The position numbers and the translations under genes were made by a program. A stretch of 64,000 nt of DNA from NCBI RefSeq assembly GCF_040712315.1, contig NC_134013.1, positions 90,154,001-90,218,000 of the forward strand, written 5' to 3'. This document shows, piece by piece, positions 24,103 to 34,160 of the stretch. Source of the stretch: Castanea sativa (lineage: Eukaryota; Streptophyta; Magnoliopsida; Fagales; Fagaceae). Below the pieces are notes generated by a model. That model was not told where the DNA came from. It worked only from the letters and a program-made list of their open reading frames with translations, and did not search any database. Position 1 is the first letter of the stretch, and every line of letters begins with the position of its first letter.

Positions 24103-26022
24103 TCATATGTCAATCGGAACAAAAATTTCATCCAAATAACCCGGGCAACTATTGCTCCACTCCAATGCTTCCCACCAAGTCCTCTCACCCTTTATCTTCT
24201 TCAAATCTTGATTAGATACTTCATCAATGAATGTGTTTTTAAGATTTGGGCAATTATATAAACTCAGCCATTCTAATTGTTGTGCAATGTGTAAACCACT
24301 AGAGATGCTAACTAATCCAGGCATGTAATGAAGTGAAATCTTCTTCAAATTTGGGAGAAAATAAGAGGTTCTATGCTTAGCAAAGCCTCCGCAACTTACT
24401 ATGCTTTTGACAGAGGGGCAGTCTTCAACTTTAAGCTCTTCTAAGTTGCAAAGGTTATCAAGCAACCCTTGAGTGAAAATAGTGGTCAACTGGGGACATG
24501 TGCGCAATGTCAAGGACTTGAGAAGAAATAAAGAATTATGTTGTACTGACCCTTCCCATATGCTCCTTAAACTCTTCATATAATATATATACAGATATTC
24601 AAGTGATCCCAGAACAATTTTTTCAGTTCCATATGAATCAGATAGTATATTGCCGATATCATCTTCTTCATCAACATCTATGCCATCTATAATCACTTGG
24701 ACCTCATTACATTCCCCCACAACACAGCATTTTAGTTGCTTCATATTTCTTATCCCAAAATCGGATAGCTTCTTAACAGTCCCATGCCTGTCCAAGAAAA
24801 ATGCCGTTGCATGTCGGAGTAGCTTCTTAATATCTTTAGGGACACCCACACCGTTTATGTATTTCAAGCATCTCTCCCATCGTTCCAGCTCAAATTCAAC
24901 ATCACGAGGGACACGAGACATAATGCGCTTGACATGGCGGCCAACAATAAATCTGAAATGAGATAGCAATATGCTATTCCATTGAAAGTGCGTCAAAAGT
25001 TCCACCCTTGGAAAATAGAATTTAAGAGTTTCCAACCTCTTTAAGGTACATACTTCATTAACAATATCTCCCACACATGCATCCCACCGCTCGTCATCTG
25101 GATTCACATCAATATTCAACTCTTCCAACTGAGACAATGCAGAAATTACCCCACAAGGAACCACTGCATTTGATTGCATGGCTCTTCTATCATTACTCAC
25201 ATATCCATAAAATGAAACTTCCAAGCATGTCAGATTAGTCAACTTCTTAATCTCCTTAGGCAGATCTATAATCTGTGCCCCTTCAAGATCAAGAACCTCA
25301 AGCTGCTTGAGATCTCCAACTTTTGGCAACAACCTCATGAGACGATGACAATTATTTAGAAAGAGTCTTTTGAGGCTTACCAATCTGATAAGGGAATCAG
25401 GCAAAGACTTGATGCCAGTCCTGGATAAGTTTAGTATTTGAAGGGTTGGCATGTAATCAAAAAATGAGGGAGGAATTATTCTCAATTTGTAGTTTCTTTG
25501 TAGGTACAAAGCTGACAGACTGGGGCACCTTGGATTCTCAGGTAAAATGGACAACTCATTGTCCATCAAGCAAATCTCTTTAGAATTTGTCCAATCCTCA
25601 TCCTTTGGTGGCTTAGTTAATCCCAAACCACTCTGCATGAGAAATGATTGCTCACTTGCTTCAGGTTCAATCTCACCGTCTTCAAGCTGAAATTCCACCT
25701 GCCCACTAGATTTAAGGATTTTAACCGCTTCAACATCAAACACCATTCCTTGAGGTTTTAGAGTACTTAATGCTTGTGGTTGCATTTCCTCAACCTGTGA
25801 ACCCTCTGGTTGTCTTGTTTGTGAAGCTTCATTCCCAATTACTTGAATTTCAAATTTCTTTTGTTCACTTGAATCAGTCATCTTAACTGCTTCAACATCA
25901 ATCACCATACCCTCACGGAGCTCTAACGCTATTTCATTTTCAGTTATTTCTTCTATTTCATTTTCGCTTATTTCTTCTGTTTCATTTTCGCTGCTTATTT
26001 CTTCTGCAAAAAAAGCTTTCAA
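24103..26022 (-). CDS. LRR-only NLR-derived protein (LRR gene 1)
   Basis: Open frame of 639 codons whose LRR region matches the CNL at the left edge, with no NB-ARC or CC domain. Residues 1-37 are a short acidic 8-residue repeat (EEISENEI-like). Residues 38-68 and 92-122 are two copies of a GMVxDVEAVKxxxSSxQ unit. GLGLTKPPKDEDW (132-144) is the junction that in CNL proteins follows the MHD region. LRRs run from ~148 (ICLMDNELSILPENP) to ~615, ending WWEALEWSNSCPGYLDEIFV. No ATG lies upstream of residue 1 before a stop; the first Met is at 25908 (residue 39), unless an upstream exon is spliced in. A poly-T run at the 5' end has one extra base relative to gene 2. The 3' end abuts a retrotransposon 4 bp after the TGA. 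An immune role is inferred from homology; activity is unknown. Confidence 0.8.
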   Translation of the reverse strand: MKAFFAEEISSENETEEISENEIEEITENEIALELREGMVIDVEAVKMTDSSEQKKFEIQVIGNEASQTRQPEGSQVEEMQPQALSTLKPQGMVFDVEAVKILKSSGQVEFQLEDGEIEPEASEQSFLMQSGLGLTKPPKDEDWTNSKEICLMDNELSILPENPRCPSLSALYLQRNYKLRIIPPSFFDYMPTLQILNLSRTGIKSLPDSLIRLVSLKRLFLNNCHRLMRLLPKVGDLKQLEVLDLEGAQIIDLPKEIKKLTNLTCLEVSFYGYVSNDRRAMQSNAVVPCGVISALSQLEELNIDVNPDDERWDACVGDIVNEVCTLKRLETLKFYFPRVELLTHFQWNSILLSHFRFIVGRHVKRIMSRVPRDVEFELERWERCLKYINGVGVPKDIKKLLRHATAFFLDRHGTVKKLSDFGIRNMKQLKCCVVGECNEVQVIIDGIDVDEEDDIGNILSDSYGTEKIVLGSLEYLYIYYMKSLRSIWEGSVQHNSLFLLKSLTLRTCPQLTTIFTQGLLDNLCNLEELKVEDCPSVKSIVSCGGFAKHRTSYFLPNLKKISLHYMPGLVSISSGLHIAQQLEWLSLYNCPNLKNTFIDEVSNQDLKKIKGERTWWEALEWSNSCPGYLDEIFVPIDI

Positions 26023-26508
26023 GTAAATCTATACTTCTTGTGTAAATAGTTGAAAGAAAAGATTCAGAAGATCTATATTGAATAAGTACATGTGAGATTC
26101 ACCAATTATCCCTAAATTAATTGATTAAGCTGTTCGTCCATTGATTTTAATATTATAAAAAAAATGTGATAATAGAATTTAAAGAGATTTACTAATCATC
26201 AATTGACAAATGAAATTCTAATTGGGAAAGAAAATAAACTCAATGCGTAAAAGCTGAAGCTAATGCCAAATAGGCTCCAAGATAACTAATTGCACCCACA
26301 TCATGATTAGTGATTAATCTTTCACAAAGCCAGTTCCAACTCCAAAAATAGGATAACTAACGTTAAAGATTGGATTGTGCATAGGTCTGTTTGAAGAGAG
26401 GTGGGAGAATATTTTTAACTAAACCAAACTCAGAATGTTGCCACAATATTTTATATCGGGTTGCCTATTTGAGTTTGTAAGGAAAGTTTAATTAAAAATT
26501 AAAATTTG

Positions 26509-26540
<32 letters not shown>

Positions 26541-27133
26541 CTTGTGCTTGGGTGACCTCTACATTTTCAATTCTTTCTTATAACTCTCATATCCACCATA
26601 TTGACCCTTAAATTAAAATTTTGTCAATGTCTTTTATCATAAAATTTCACTTCATAAAAAAATATAAAATTATTTTAAAACAATAAAATCTTTTATAAAA
26701 TGAATAAAAACATATATAACATTTTTTTTCACTTTCTCACCAACCAAACAAATACAAACCACTAAAAACAAGGTCTTTTTGTCAAAATAATTTTTTTTTA
26801 CTAATTGTTATAAATAGCATTTCAAAAAAAATTAACATGCATATTAAGAACATATAAAACATATAATCAAATGGTAAGATTTTCAAAATATGATAATATT
26901 GTTTAGAGTTACACCACCTAATAATTTTTTTTGGATAAATAATTTGGAGATTTAACTGTTAGATTACATATTCTCTATATTTTTAACACACATGTCAAAT
27001 TATTAATCAAACATTATTTACTATTTAATCAATAAATTCATCTTTCATGCATTTTAAGGTTTGTTTGCCAAACATTCATTTTTTGCAGCAAAGAAAAAAA
27101 AAATTATTGAAAAGCATCCATCCAAACTTAAAC
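26023..27133. other. Intergenic, AT-rich
   Basis: Holds a poly-A run (about 26508-26537) and AT-rich filler. No NB-ARC or CC coding sequence on the minus strand upstream of LRR gene 1. Confidence 0.6.
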
Positions 27134-27290
27134 TTATTTAGTTATGTAACAAATTTTTAGAACACGAGTTTACCAAACTCAACTTCCAAGCTCAAGTTTG
27201 ACTTATTTTGGAACTTTTTTAGTTGTGTAGCATTTGTTTTCTACAATGCTTGGAACTTGAGTTCCAAAAAAGTGTTATATAACTAAATAA
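27134..27290. repeat. Foldback (inverted-repeat) element, 157 bp
   Basis: The left end 'ttatttagttatgtaac' is matched in inverse at the right end by 'gttatataactaaataa'. The inverted match continues inward through 'ttttagaac' / 'gttccaaaa', with 'caagttt' and 'aacttgag' blocks inside. Similar in content to the larger foldback at 41180-41525. Confidence 0.65.
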
Positions 27291-27820
27291 TTTTGAGCAG
27301 AGCCTTCTCAATAAAATTTTTTGTTGTTTTTTTTTTTTTACAAAAACAGAATAATTGTCAAAAAATAAAAACATAATTTTAAATTACAAAAATTTGCACC
27401 ATAAATATTTGATCGATGATCTAGTTATTGATTTTTGATTGTCTTGAAATTTTATAAGCAAAGAGAATATGAAAAAATAATAAAATCTAACGATGAATTT
27501 GTCAAAGTTCTCATCCAATAAAGAAATTTTGAGTAATATAACATTACTTAAAGATATACATGTATAACTTGAACTTACTATTTTCAATAATTACTAGCTT
27601 ATAACCTCATTCATATGTATTGATACACCTAAAAATAAACAATCAGATACATAATATAACTCTTACATATATAATATAAATATCATTGATGATCATTCTT
27701 AAATTTTGTTAACTCTTAAAAGAAACATTGTAAGAATATTATTTTAAACTCTTTAATTTTTGTATTCAATAACTCTCGTTGATGAATATTTATGATATAG
27801 TTTCATATTTAACACAAAAA

Positions 27821-27885
27821 TTAAAAAAATAATTTAGAACACATGTTATAAAATTGCAATTCAATTATAGAATATAAAATTTCAC

Positions 27886-27933
<48 letters not shown>

Positions 27934-28504
27934 CAAAATTTTCTTTCTCACCAACGGTGCTCCACTGGCTGGGGCCGAGAGTGAGGTTGAGATTGAGGTC
28001 GCGTGGAGGCGATGGTGTGATGTCGGAGTTGAGGTCGAGTTGAAGCCGATGTGTGGACCAGGAGATGAGGTCGAGTTGAGGCGGTGTTGTGGACAAGAAG
28101 GTGACGGTACTGCACTCCTTGCTCGTGGAGCTGTTCTGAGAGGAGTCAATAGCATTGGGGAAGTTAGTTTTGGCTTTGGGGCCGCGGCGCTCGCGTGCTG
28201 CAGCGTCGTAGGCACGCGCGGCCTCTTCAGCAGTGTCAAAGGTGCCGAGCCAGACGCGGGTTTTCATGCCCGGGTCGCGGATCTCAGCTGCGTACCTTCC
28301 CCAGGGCCGCTTTCTCACGCCTCTATAATGGATTTCCTTGGGTTTCGGGTCTGGGTTAACGGATCCGTGTGTATTACTCGGATCCTTTGGGCTAGTTAAG
28401 TTTGGGGCTGAGGTTTCCATCGTGGGTTTCGGGTCTGGGTTAACGGATCCGTGTGTATTACTCGGATCCTTTAGGCTAGTTAAGTTTGGGGCTAGGGTTT
28501 CCAT
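27821..28504 (-). CDS. AP2/ERF transcription repressor with EAR motifs
   Basis: Nuclear transcription factor of the ERF subfamily, class II repressor type. ATG at 28504. Residues 1-28 and 29-56 are a tandem duplication (the second starts METSAPNL). The AP2 domain spans ~59-117: [50 protein letters not shown]. The A and D residues in YAAEIRD and [15 protein letters not shown] fit ERF (GCC-box) rather than DREB. Two LxLxL EAR-type motifs follow, LQLDL (154-158) and DLNLNL (169-174), which in this family recruit TOPLESS corepressors. After ~191 the frame passes through a (TA)n microsatellite as Ile-Tyr repeats and ends at 227; that tail is probably not ancestral. No intron, as usual for ERFs. 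Family is certain, exact orthologue not assigned. Confidence 0.9.
27889..27928. repeat. (TA)n microsatellite inside the ERF reading frame
   Basis: About 38 bp of TA that encodes alternating Ile-Tyr in the ERF 3' coding end. Any length change not divisible by three would alter the C-terminus and the stop. Confidence 0.9.
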
Positions 28505-28507
28505 CGT
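28340..28507 (-). repeat. 84-bp tandem duplication in the ERF 5' coding region
   Basis: Two nearly identical 84-bp units (28340-28423 and 28424-28507). The period is 28 codons, so the reading frame is preserved and residues 1-28 are repeated as 29-56, including the start codon. Few substitutions between units, which points to a recent event. Confidence 0.9.
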
Positions 28508-28574
28508 GGGTTTGACTCACTGTGAAAAAAGAGCCAACAACGTTGTTTGAGGAAAGGAAGAGCCACCAATCAGT

Positions 28575-29262
28575 TTGAGTTTGTTTGCAAGGTTGGGTCT
28601 TGAAAGATCGAAGCTTTCATAGCCAACAATTCAAAGCTCTTTTCCCATCTTGGTTAGCTTTTTTTCTGCTGAGAAATTCTTGTACAACAAAGTTTAGTAT
28701 TTGCTAGCTTGCATTTTTTGTCATGGAGAAAATTTTATGCCGATCGTTTGTTTGGTGGGCTAATAGTTGACTTTTAACTACCGACAAATCAGGGGCGGCC
28801 TGGTGAATGCTTTCTTTTGCTTACGCATGGATTTTTTTTTTTTTTTTCAATTGCACGTTGTGGCCAAAAAGTTGTGTAATTATTTTTTCACTAGACTTTT
28901 CCCTAGTAAAGAGAGAGAAGCGAGAAAGTAGAGAGAAAGTTTCTTAAGGAACACCGATTGCGACAAATACGGACTTCAAATTTTAAATGTTGATCGTTTG
29001 TTTGGTGAGCTAATAGTTGACTTTGATTACCAGTAAATGAGTCGTTACAGTGACACAAAAACTTACATGGCCTGGTGAATGCTTTCTTTTGCTTACGCAT
29101 GGATTATTATTATTTTTTTTTTTCAATTGCACGTTGTGGCCAAAAAGTTGTGTAATTATATTTTCACTAGACTTTTCCCTAGTAAAGAGAGAGAAGCGAG
29201 AAAGTAGAGAGAAAGTTTCTCTCGAGTTCAACGCAAGTGGGTTTTCACGTGCTGTATGGTGA
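28575..29262. repeat. Duplicated ERF upstream DNA (internal tandem copies)
   Basis: 28737-28945 and 28988-29219 are tandem copies. Both hold 'gatcgtttgtttggtg', 'ggcctggtgaatgc', 'caattgcacgttgtggcc' and 'cactagacttttccctag', then the 'agagagagaagcg' block. A further, more diverged copy of the outer parts lies at about 30925-31262. It sits upstream of the minus-strand ERF, so it may form part of its promoter. No coding content. Confidence 0.8.
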
Positions 29263-29292
29263 TTTCGTTAATGACTGAATTTTTATAAGGGA

Positions 29293-29296
<4 letters not shown>

Positions 29297-29332
<36 letters not shown>
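29297..29332. repeat. (TA)n microsatellite
   Basis: About 36 bp of TA. Confidence 0.9.
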
Positions 29333-29335
<3 letters not shown>

Positions 29336-29784
29336 GAAAAAAATGGGTGGGAGTGACCAAAGTAACATTCTATTCGCTGAGAACGCCAGTGAGTATGAAC
29401 CGAGAGCATGAAGTTATTTTCCAAGCGCTTTTCATTGTAGGACCTTGGGATCTCCACCTTTCAAACCCTTAAGAGTGAGCCCATAACTAATAGACCAACC
29501 ACCCCGGTAGTTATAAGGGAGTATATCTAAGTTTTGCATATAAATTTTATCTAATACTCCTGACAATTAGTTAAGATATTCACTTCATTGAAAAAGAAAA
29601 TACATTTTTTTAGAAGAAAAACACTTCTAATTTTTTATTTCATAGCAATAAGATCTGTAATAAAACTAATAGATCAATAGGAACAAACTCCATTCAAACT
29701 AATACATGAAAAGAAAGTCTCACTCTCTTGGCTAACGCATTGTCTTGCCAAAAAATATGAGAGAAAGATAAATGCCATATTGAC

Positions 29785-29822
29785 CTAGCCTCACCACATG
29801 CGCTTCACGTGTATGGTGAGGC
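29785..29822 (-). mobile_element. Helitron-like 3' terminus
   Basis: Read on the minus strand: a hairpin with arms GCCTCACCA / TGGTGAGGC enclosing a CACGTG-containing core, ending in CTAG at 29785. Plant Helitrons end with a short GC-rich hairpin followed by CTRR. The same hairpin type occurs at 53294-53331 on plus. Here the base after CTAG is G, not the expected T, and no 5' end was found. Confidence 0.5.
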
Positions 29823-30002
29823 TTTTTTTTTTTTTAGTGTCAAATTTTCTAGAAAAATAAAAAGAGAAAGAAACAACTAAGGATTTAAATTAGTATTTTT
29901 ACATATCTAACCCTAATACTTAAACTTTTTAAACATATGAGTTTGAGGATATTTTGATATGTAAAATGATGAAACTCATATAGGAGAATCCTTTATTAGT
30001 AG

Positions 30003-30612
30003 TGTACGATATTCGGCTATAGGCCCTTTTTTCCCTTGGGCCCAAATCGGAATGGCCCATGAGCAGTATCCAGCCATAGGCCCATTATCCTAGGAGGCCA
30101 ATTTTTGAATAGCCTATGAGCACCAGCCCATTGGTAAGTCCTATGCTCGGCAGGATGGTCTCAGTGCTGCCACAGTTCTGTTGAACCTCGGTGCGTTGAT
30201 AGTGCCTTGGGAAATATCGCCACCGAGCATCCTCCGGCGTCTAGCGCCATTTCCAACGTCCTAGCTCCTATTCCCAAGGCGGTTTGTTCTTGTCAATAAT
30301 AATCAAAATGGATCACACCCACATGAGCGGCATTAGAAAACAATCATCATTAACCCACTATGAAAAGGCTATAAATAGGAGAAAGGAAAGAGAACAAGGC
30401 GTTGGATAATTAAGGGTAAGGATTGAAGAAGAAAGAGAAATTGAGTGAAGGAATCTACTGTCGGTGTGCTCGGCAAAGGAGATAATCTACTTTGGTGGGC
30501 TTTGATTTACTAAAAGGAATTACCTATTGTAACAATCCATAACCCACAATACTAAATAAATTGTGAGCCCAATAGCTTGGTTGGTCTATTAGACAGGATT
30601 TAGGCGCGCACA
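30003..30612 (+). mobile_element. Ty3-gypsy-like LTR
   Basis: Starts TGTACG and ends CGCACA. A TATA box (ctataaatagg, about 30369-30379) is placed as in an LTR promoter. Directly after the end is 'aggtgctatctgtgggga', close to the 'ggcgccgtctgtgggga' site seen in plant gypsy elements. A second LTR of this element was not found in the window. Confidence 0.65.
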
Positions 30613-30676
30613 ATAGGTGCTATCTGTGGGGATCTCATACGGAGATATAGTTCTGACAGAAGCTACTTGAAAAAGC

Positions 30677-30905
30677 ATGTCTGACCATCATTTGGGAATC
30701 TATGCTGGTAGCGGCTTTGAGGGCTTGTCCCGAGGCTCAAGCTGGCGAGAAAGGAGGCATAAAAGGAACGAAGACAGAAGGCATGAATGAGGAGAAGAAC
30801 ATTCAGGCTCGAGAGAGGGGTCATCGCAAACGTACCAATCAGCATCCAAAGTCCTCGAGCAAGGGCATCTTGACAGGCGGGATCAGGACTTAAAATTGCG
30901 GAGAG
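30677..30905 (+). pseudogene. Truncated gypsy gag start
   Basis: ATG 65 bp after the LTR, followed by MSDHHLGIYAGSGFEGLSRG and an Arg-rich stretch, then a stop after ~37 codons. Charged, Arg/Glu-rich sequence continues in the same frame. It ends where the ERF-flank repeat begins (about 30910), so the rest of the element is lost. Confidence 0.55.
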
Positions 30906-31262
30906 CAAAAGATTTGCTTTTGCAAGGTTGGGTCTTGAAAGATTGAATCTTTTATAGCCAACAATTTAAAGCTTTTTTTCAATCATGGTTAACTTCTTTT
31001 TTTTTCTTTTTTTTCTTTTTTTTGCTGAAACAAAAATGTAGTGTTTGGTGGCTTGCATTTTTTATGCGCTTGTATTTGACTTGTAAAGACATTGAATTTT
31101 AAAGGCTTGATGAGAGAAAGTGTCTCTCGAGTTCAAACGCAAGTGGGCATTAAGTTAAGAACACCATGTATTCTCAAAAAAAAAAAAAAAAAAAAAAAGT
31201 TAAGAACACCATGAACTTATATCGCGCCATAGGGTGATTTCGTTAACTAGTCAGTTGAATTT
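30906..31262. repeat. Second, diverged copy of ERF-flank DNA
   Basis: Matches 28585-28700 ('gcaaggttgggtcttgaaag', 'tagccaacaat') and 29200-29285 ('tctctcgagttca', 'gggtgatttcgtta'). Contains poly-T and poly-A runs. Noncoding. Confidence 0.7.
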
Positions 31263-31415
31263 TTATAATTTTTTTATTGAAAAGGGGGAAGTATTTGCGG
31301 TTGAATAGAGATATATGCAGATTATATAAAAATAAATAAATATAAAATAAAAAAAAGGAAGAAGAAGATATATGCCAAAAATTAAAGAGTGAAGGGAGAA
31401 TATGATATACTATAA

Positions 31416-31684
31416 GTCCGTTTGGATAGAACTTATTTTGCTGAAACTGAAAACTGAAAACTGAAAACACTGTAGCAAAATAATTTTTAAACGTGTGAAT
31501 AGTACTGTGGGGCCTATTTTTAATGAAAAAGTTGCTGAAAAGTGAAATTTGTGGGACCCATGAACAGTGCATTTGTGCACTGTTCATGGCTGAATAGTCA
31601 AATCTTGCGGCTGGGTTTAAAAAAAAAAAAAAAAAAAAGGAAGCAAAACACGGATGTGGGACGCAAACGTGGGATCCAAACGCC
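31416..31684. mobile_element. MITE, family A copy 1
   Basis: Termini GTCCGTTTGGAT and ATCCAAACG are inverted repeats. The interior shares 'ctgaaaactgaaaac', 'ctgtagcaaaataattttt' and 'gtgaatagtactgt' with the element at 53931-54161. A perfect inner palindrome (about 31558-31588) is formed by CCATGAACAGTGCA and its inverse. Noncoding. Class (possibly hAT-like) not proven. Confidence 0.75.
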
Positions 31685-31726
31685 CTCTATATATCTAAGT
31701 TTTGCATACAAATTTTGTGTCCATTT

Positions 31727-31728
31727 GG

Positions 31729-31779
<51 letters not shown>
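31727..31779. repeat. Poly-A tract, ~50 bp
   Basis: Uninterrupted A run, followed by T-rich sequence. It yields a spurious poly-Lys ORF. Confidence 0.9.
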
Positions 31780-31782
<3 letters not shown>

Positions 31783-32049
31783 TTAATTTTTTTTTTCTAA
31801 AAGTATTGTAAATAAAAAGTAAAAGTTAAATAAAATAAATAGTTGACTTATTTATGAAGTTAAGATCACATATAATAATAAAAAATATTAAATAAAATAA
31901 GTAGGTAGTTCAGATGGATCATCAAATAGTAAAAAATAAATTAATAAATTAACTTATAAGGAAATAATTTATCTAATACTCTTTGACAATTACTTAAAAT
32001 ATTCATTTCATTAGAAAAAATACCACTTAATATGATATGATTTTACTCA

Positions 32050-32990
32050 TTTTATATTACTATAGGAGGGATGAACTCAATTCCGAGCCAAGGCTCAAAG
32101 GGCTTGGAAGATCATACTTGAAAAGATGGGCTAGGCTCATCTCTATGAGTAATAAAGGGAAACATCCCTAGACGATTTTTGCGGAGTTCTACGAATCTAT
32201 GTATGCCACCAATATTGAAACTCTTGTCCAAGGTCATAAACACGGGTGACCCTATAGTGGACAAAGGAAGGATCCCAAGGAATCAATTCTCCCTTTTAGC
32301 TGAGATGCCACTCTTACTAGATATACCTCGGGAAACCCCCTGAAGGGATAAGGATCACAGAGACTGTTACCTCCGCATTAATGAGATGTTCTCTACTTAA
32401 TCTCTTCCGCATTAAATACACATAGGACAATCGAAATAGTACAACACCCCCCAAAAGTCCTATATCATGATGAAAAGGGAAACCAATGGAAAATGGGACA
32501 AGTATCCAAAAAAATCCGGTTGGAAGCACGCCAACTAGAGAGATAAGGGAAGGAAAAATGCCTATAAAAGTAGAGGAGGTTGCAACAGAGAGGAGGATGA
32601 CGAAATACAAAAAAGAAACTCTAGAATAGAAGGAAGGAGAGAGTCATGTTGTATTTTCCTTTTCTTGTTCATCCTCCACTCCTTGGAAAAACAATTTGTA
32701 TATAAATAAACATCTCATGTTTATTCCTTTTGGCTTAATCAGTTGCTTGAGCTTTCTATTGTGGAATTTCTATCTTGTTTTAATGATAAATTAATTATGC
32801 AAGTCATTTACTTAGGCCATATATTAAATATCTGTTTGTGTTTGAGATTCCAACCCCCACAATTACATTATGGGATTGATTTGATCCGCAATTAATTATA
32901 GACTCAAGCATGCGTTATTCAATTTTTTTCTTTTAAAAGCACCCGCTTAGTTTCCATTTATATTTTATACCCGACAAGCAAACACGTTTG
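32050..32990 (+). repeat. LTR-like retrotransposon remnant
   Basis: Features resemble plant gypsy LTRs: two related 'cctccgcattaa' / 'ctcttccgcattaa' blocks (32369-32415) and a TATA box 'gcctataaaagtag' (about 32560) with a downstream leader. A hairpin 'cccgacaa...ttgtcggg' (about 32972-32998) lies near the right side. No exact termini or coding domain found, so the boundaries are approximate. Confidence 0.4.
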
Positions 32991-33639
32991 TCGGGTCCAG
33001 ATAAAATATGGGGATTAGGATTCGGTGCTGAGTGCAATTCACCTTCCCCTCTCTCACATTTTTTTTTTTTTTTTACATTTTACTTTTTAAACTTTTATTT
33101 TTTACTTTTGTTAACTTTTTTGTTAACTTTTTTTAATTAATGATTTAGATTAAAAGGTGCTTTTTACGGCTATCATTCTCGCCCATTGGTGCCCACTGCT
33201 CACTTTTTATTCCGTTTGAAGTCAACACTAGGTTTCTAAGAGAAGAAAAGAAGTCAACGCTAGGTACTTCGACCCAAAAGTTCAAGTACTTTAATCTTCA
33301 TGTGTATGGCTGCTTCGAGCTGCTGTGCCGATTCTAACGTCTTCCGATCTATCTGTACTCAAATTATCTCATTTATGGTGAGGCTTGTGCTTTTGACTTG
33401 ATTACAAACTTGGGTTTCAATTCTGATTTTATTTTCTTTGGGATAATAGAAGTAAAATAAAATTTAGGAGGTCACTTTTTCTGTTCTTTGAAGTCAACGC
33501 TTGGTAGCTGAAAGGTCCTGATAATTTCCATGGTGGTGATTTCCTAATTAGAGCTGCAATTCTGATTCTAGTAAAGGTAAGTCTTCCTATCTATCTATTG
33601 TATTCTCTCGTTAATGGTGAAGTTATGCCTTTGGAAGGA

Positions 33640-34160
33640 ATTGCTTGAGCCTGTTACACACTGATTATATGCCTTATTTTTGGAAAATGACTAGACTGTA
33701 TGTTGAAAATTTTGATCTAAGCAATATCATTGTTAGTGGAAATAGAGAGAAAAGAGAGCGCAATCAACATAGAGATTTAAGAGTCTCCACATTCCCTTCA
33801 AAATCAACAGAAGCAGTAGGATTGACCAAAATCAATAGATACAAGAGGAAGCTAGAAAAGCCCTGTTTCAATTTTCATGTTAACGTGCTTCTTATTGAAA
33901 ACAGCCTAATTAACGAGCTTTTAGTTTGATCGCAGCTTGCACAGAGGCACTCGCATTTTTTGGCTGCTTCATATCATTCTGGCAATGGATGGACTAGAGT
34001 CTCCACAATTCTTTCAATAGGACTGACTAAAGTCTCCACAATTCCCTCAAAATCCAAAATTCCAAGAATTCCGAAATCCTTGGGATTGATCAAAGCCTCC
34101 ACCGTTCCTTCTATCACACCCAACATTTCATTTCTAAAGTTAAGTTTCAACAGGTAAAAT
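33640..34160. repeat. Segmental repeat copy 1 (CTCCACAATTCC units)
   Basis: Collinear with 40735-41090: 'atagatacaagaggaagcta', 'ttttttggctgcttcatatc' and several copies of a ~30-bp unit 'actaaagtctccacaattcc' (near 33778, 33990, 34025 and 34090, with variation). The small ORFs here (GLTKVSTIPSKS-like) arise from the repeat unit and I do not call them genes. Confidence 0.8.

Noticed and set aside
28040..28399. 119-codon plus-strand ORF, GC-rich and plausible by composition
   Set aside because: Antisense shadow of the AP2/ERF gene; no family resemblance of its own.
29010..29262. ORFs over the 28.7-29.2 kb tandem repeat
   Set aside because: Both strands give overlapping ORFs through the duplicated noncoding flank; no domain.
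31542..31811. Lys-rich ORF
   Set aside because: Translation of poly-A tracts within and beside a MITE.
33960..34157. Small protein with GLTKVSTIPSKS repeats
   Set aside because: Arises from the reiterated noncoding unit; the same unit at 40735-41090 does not keep a frame.
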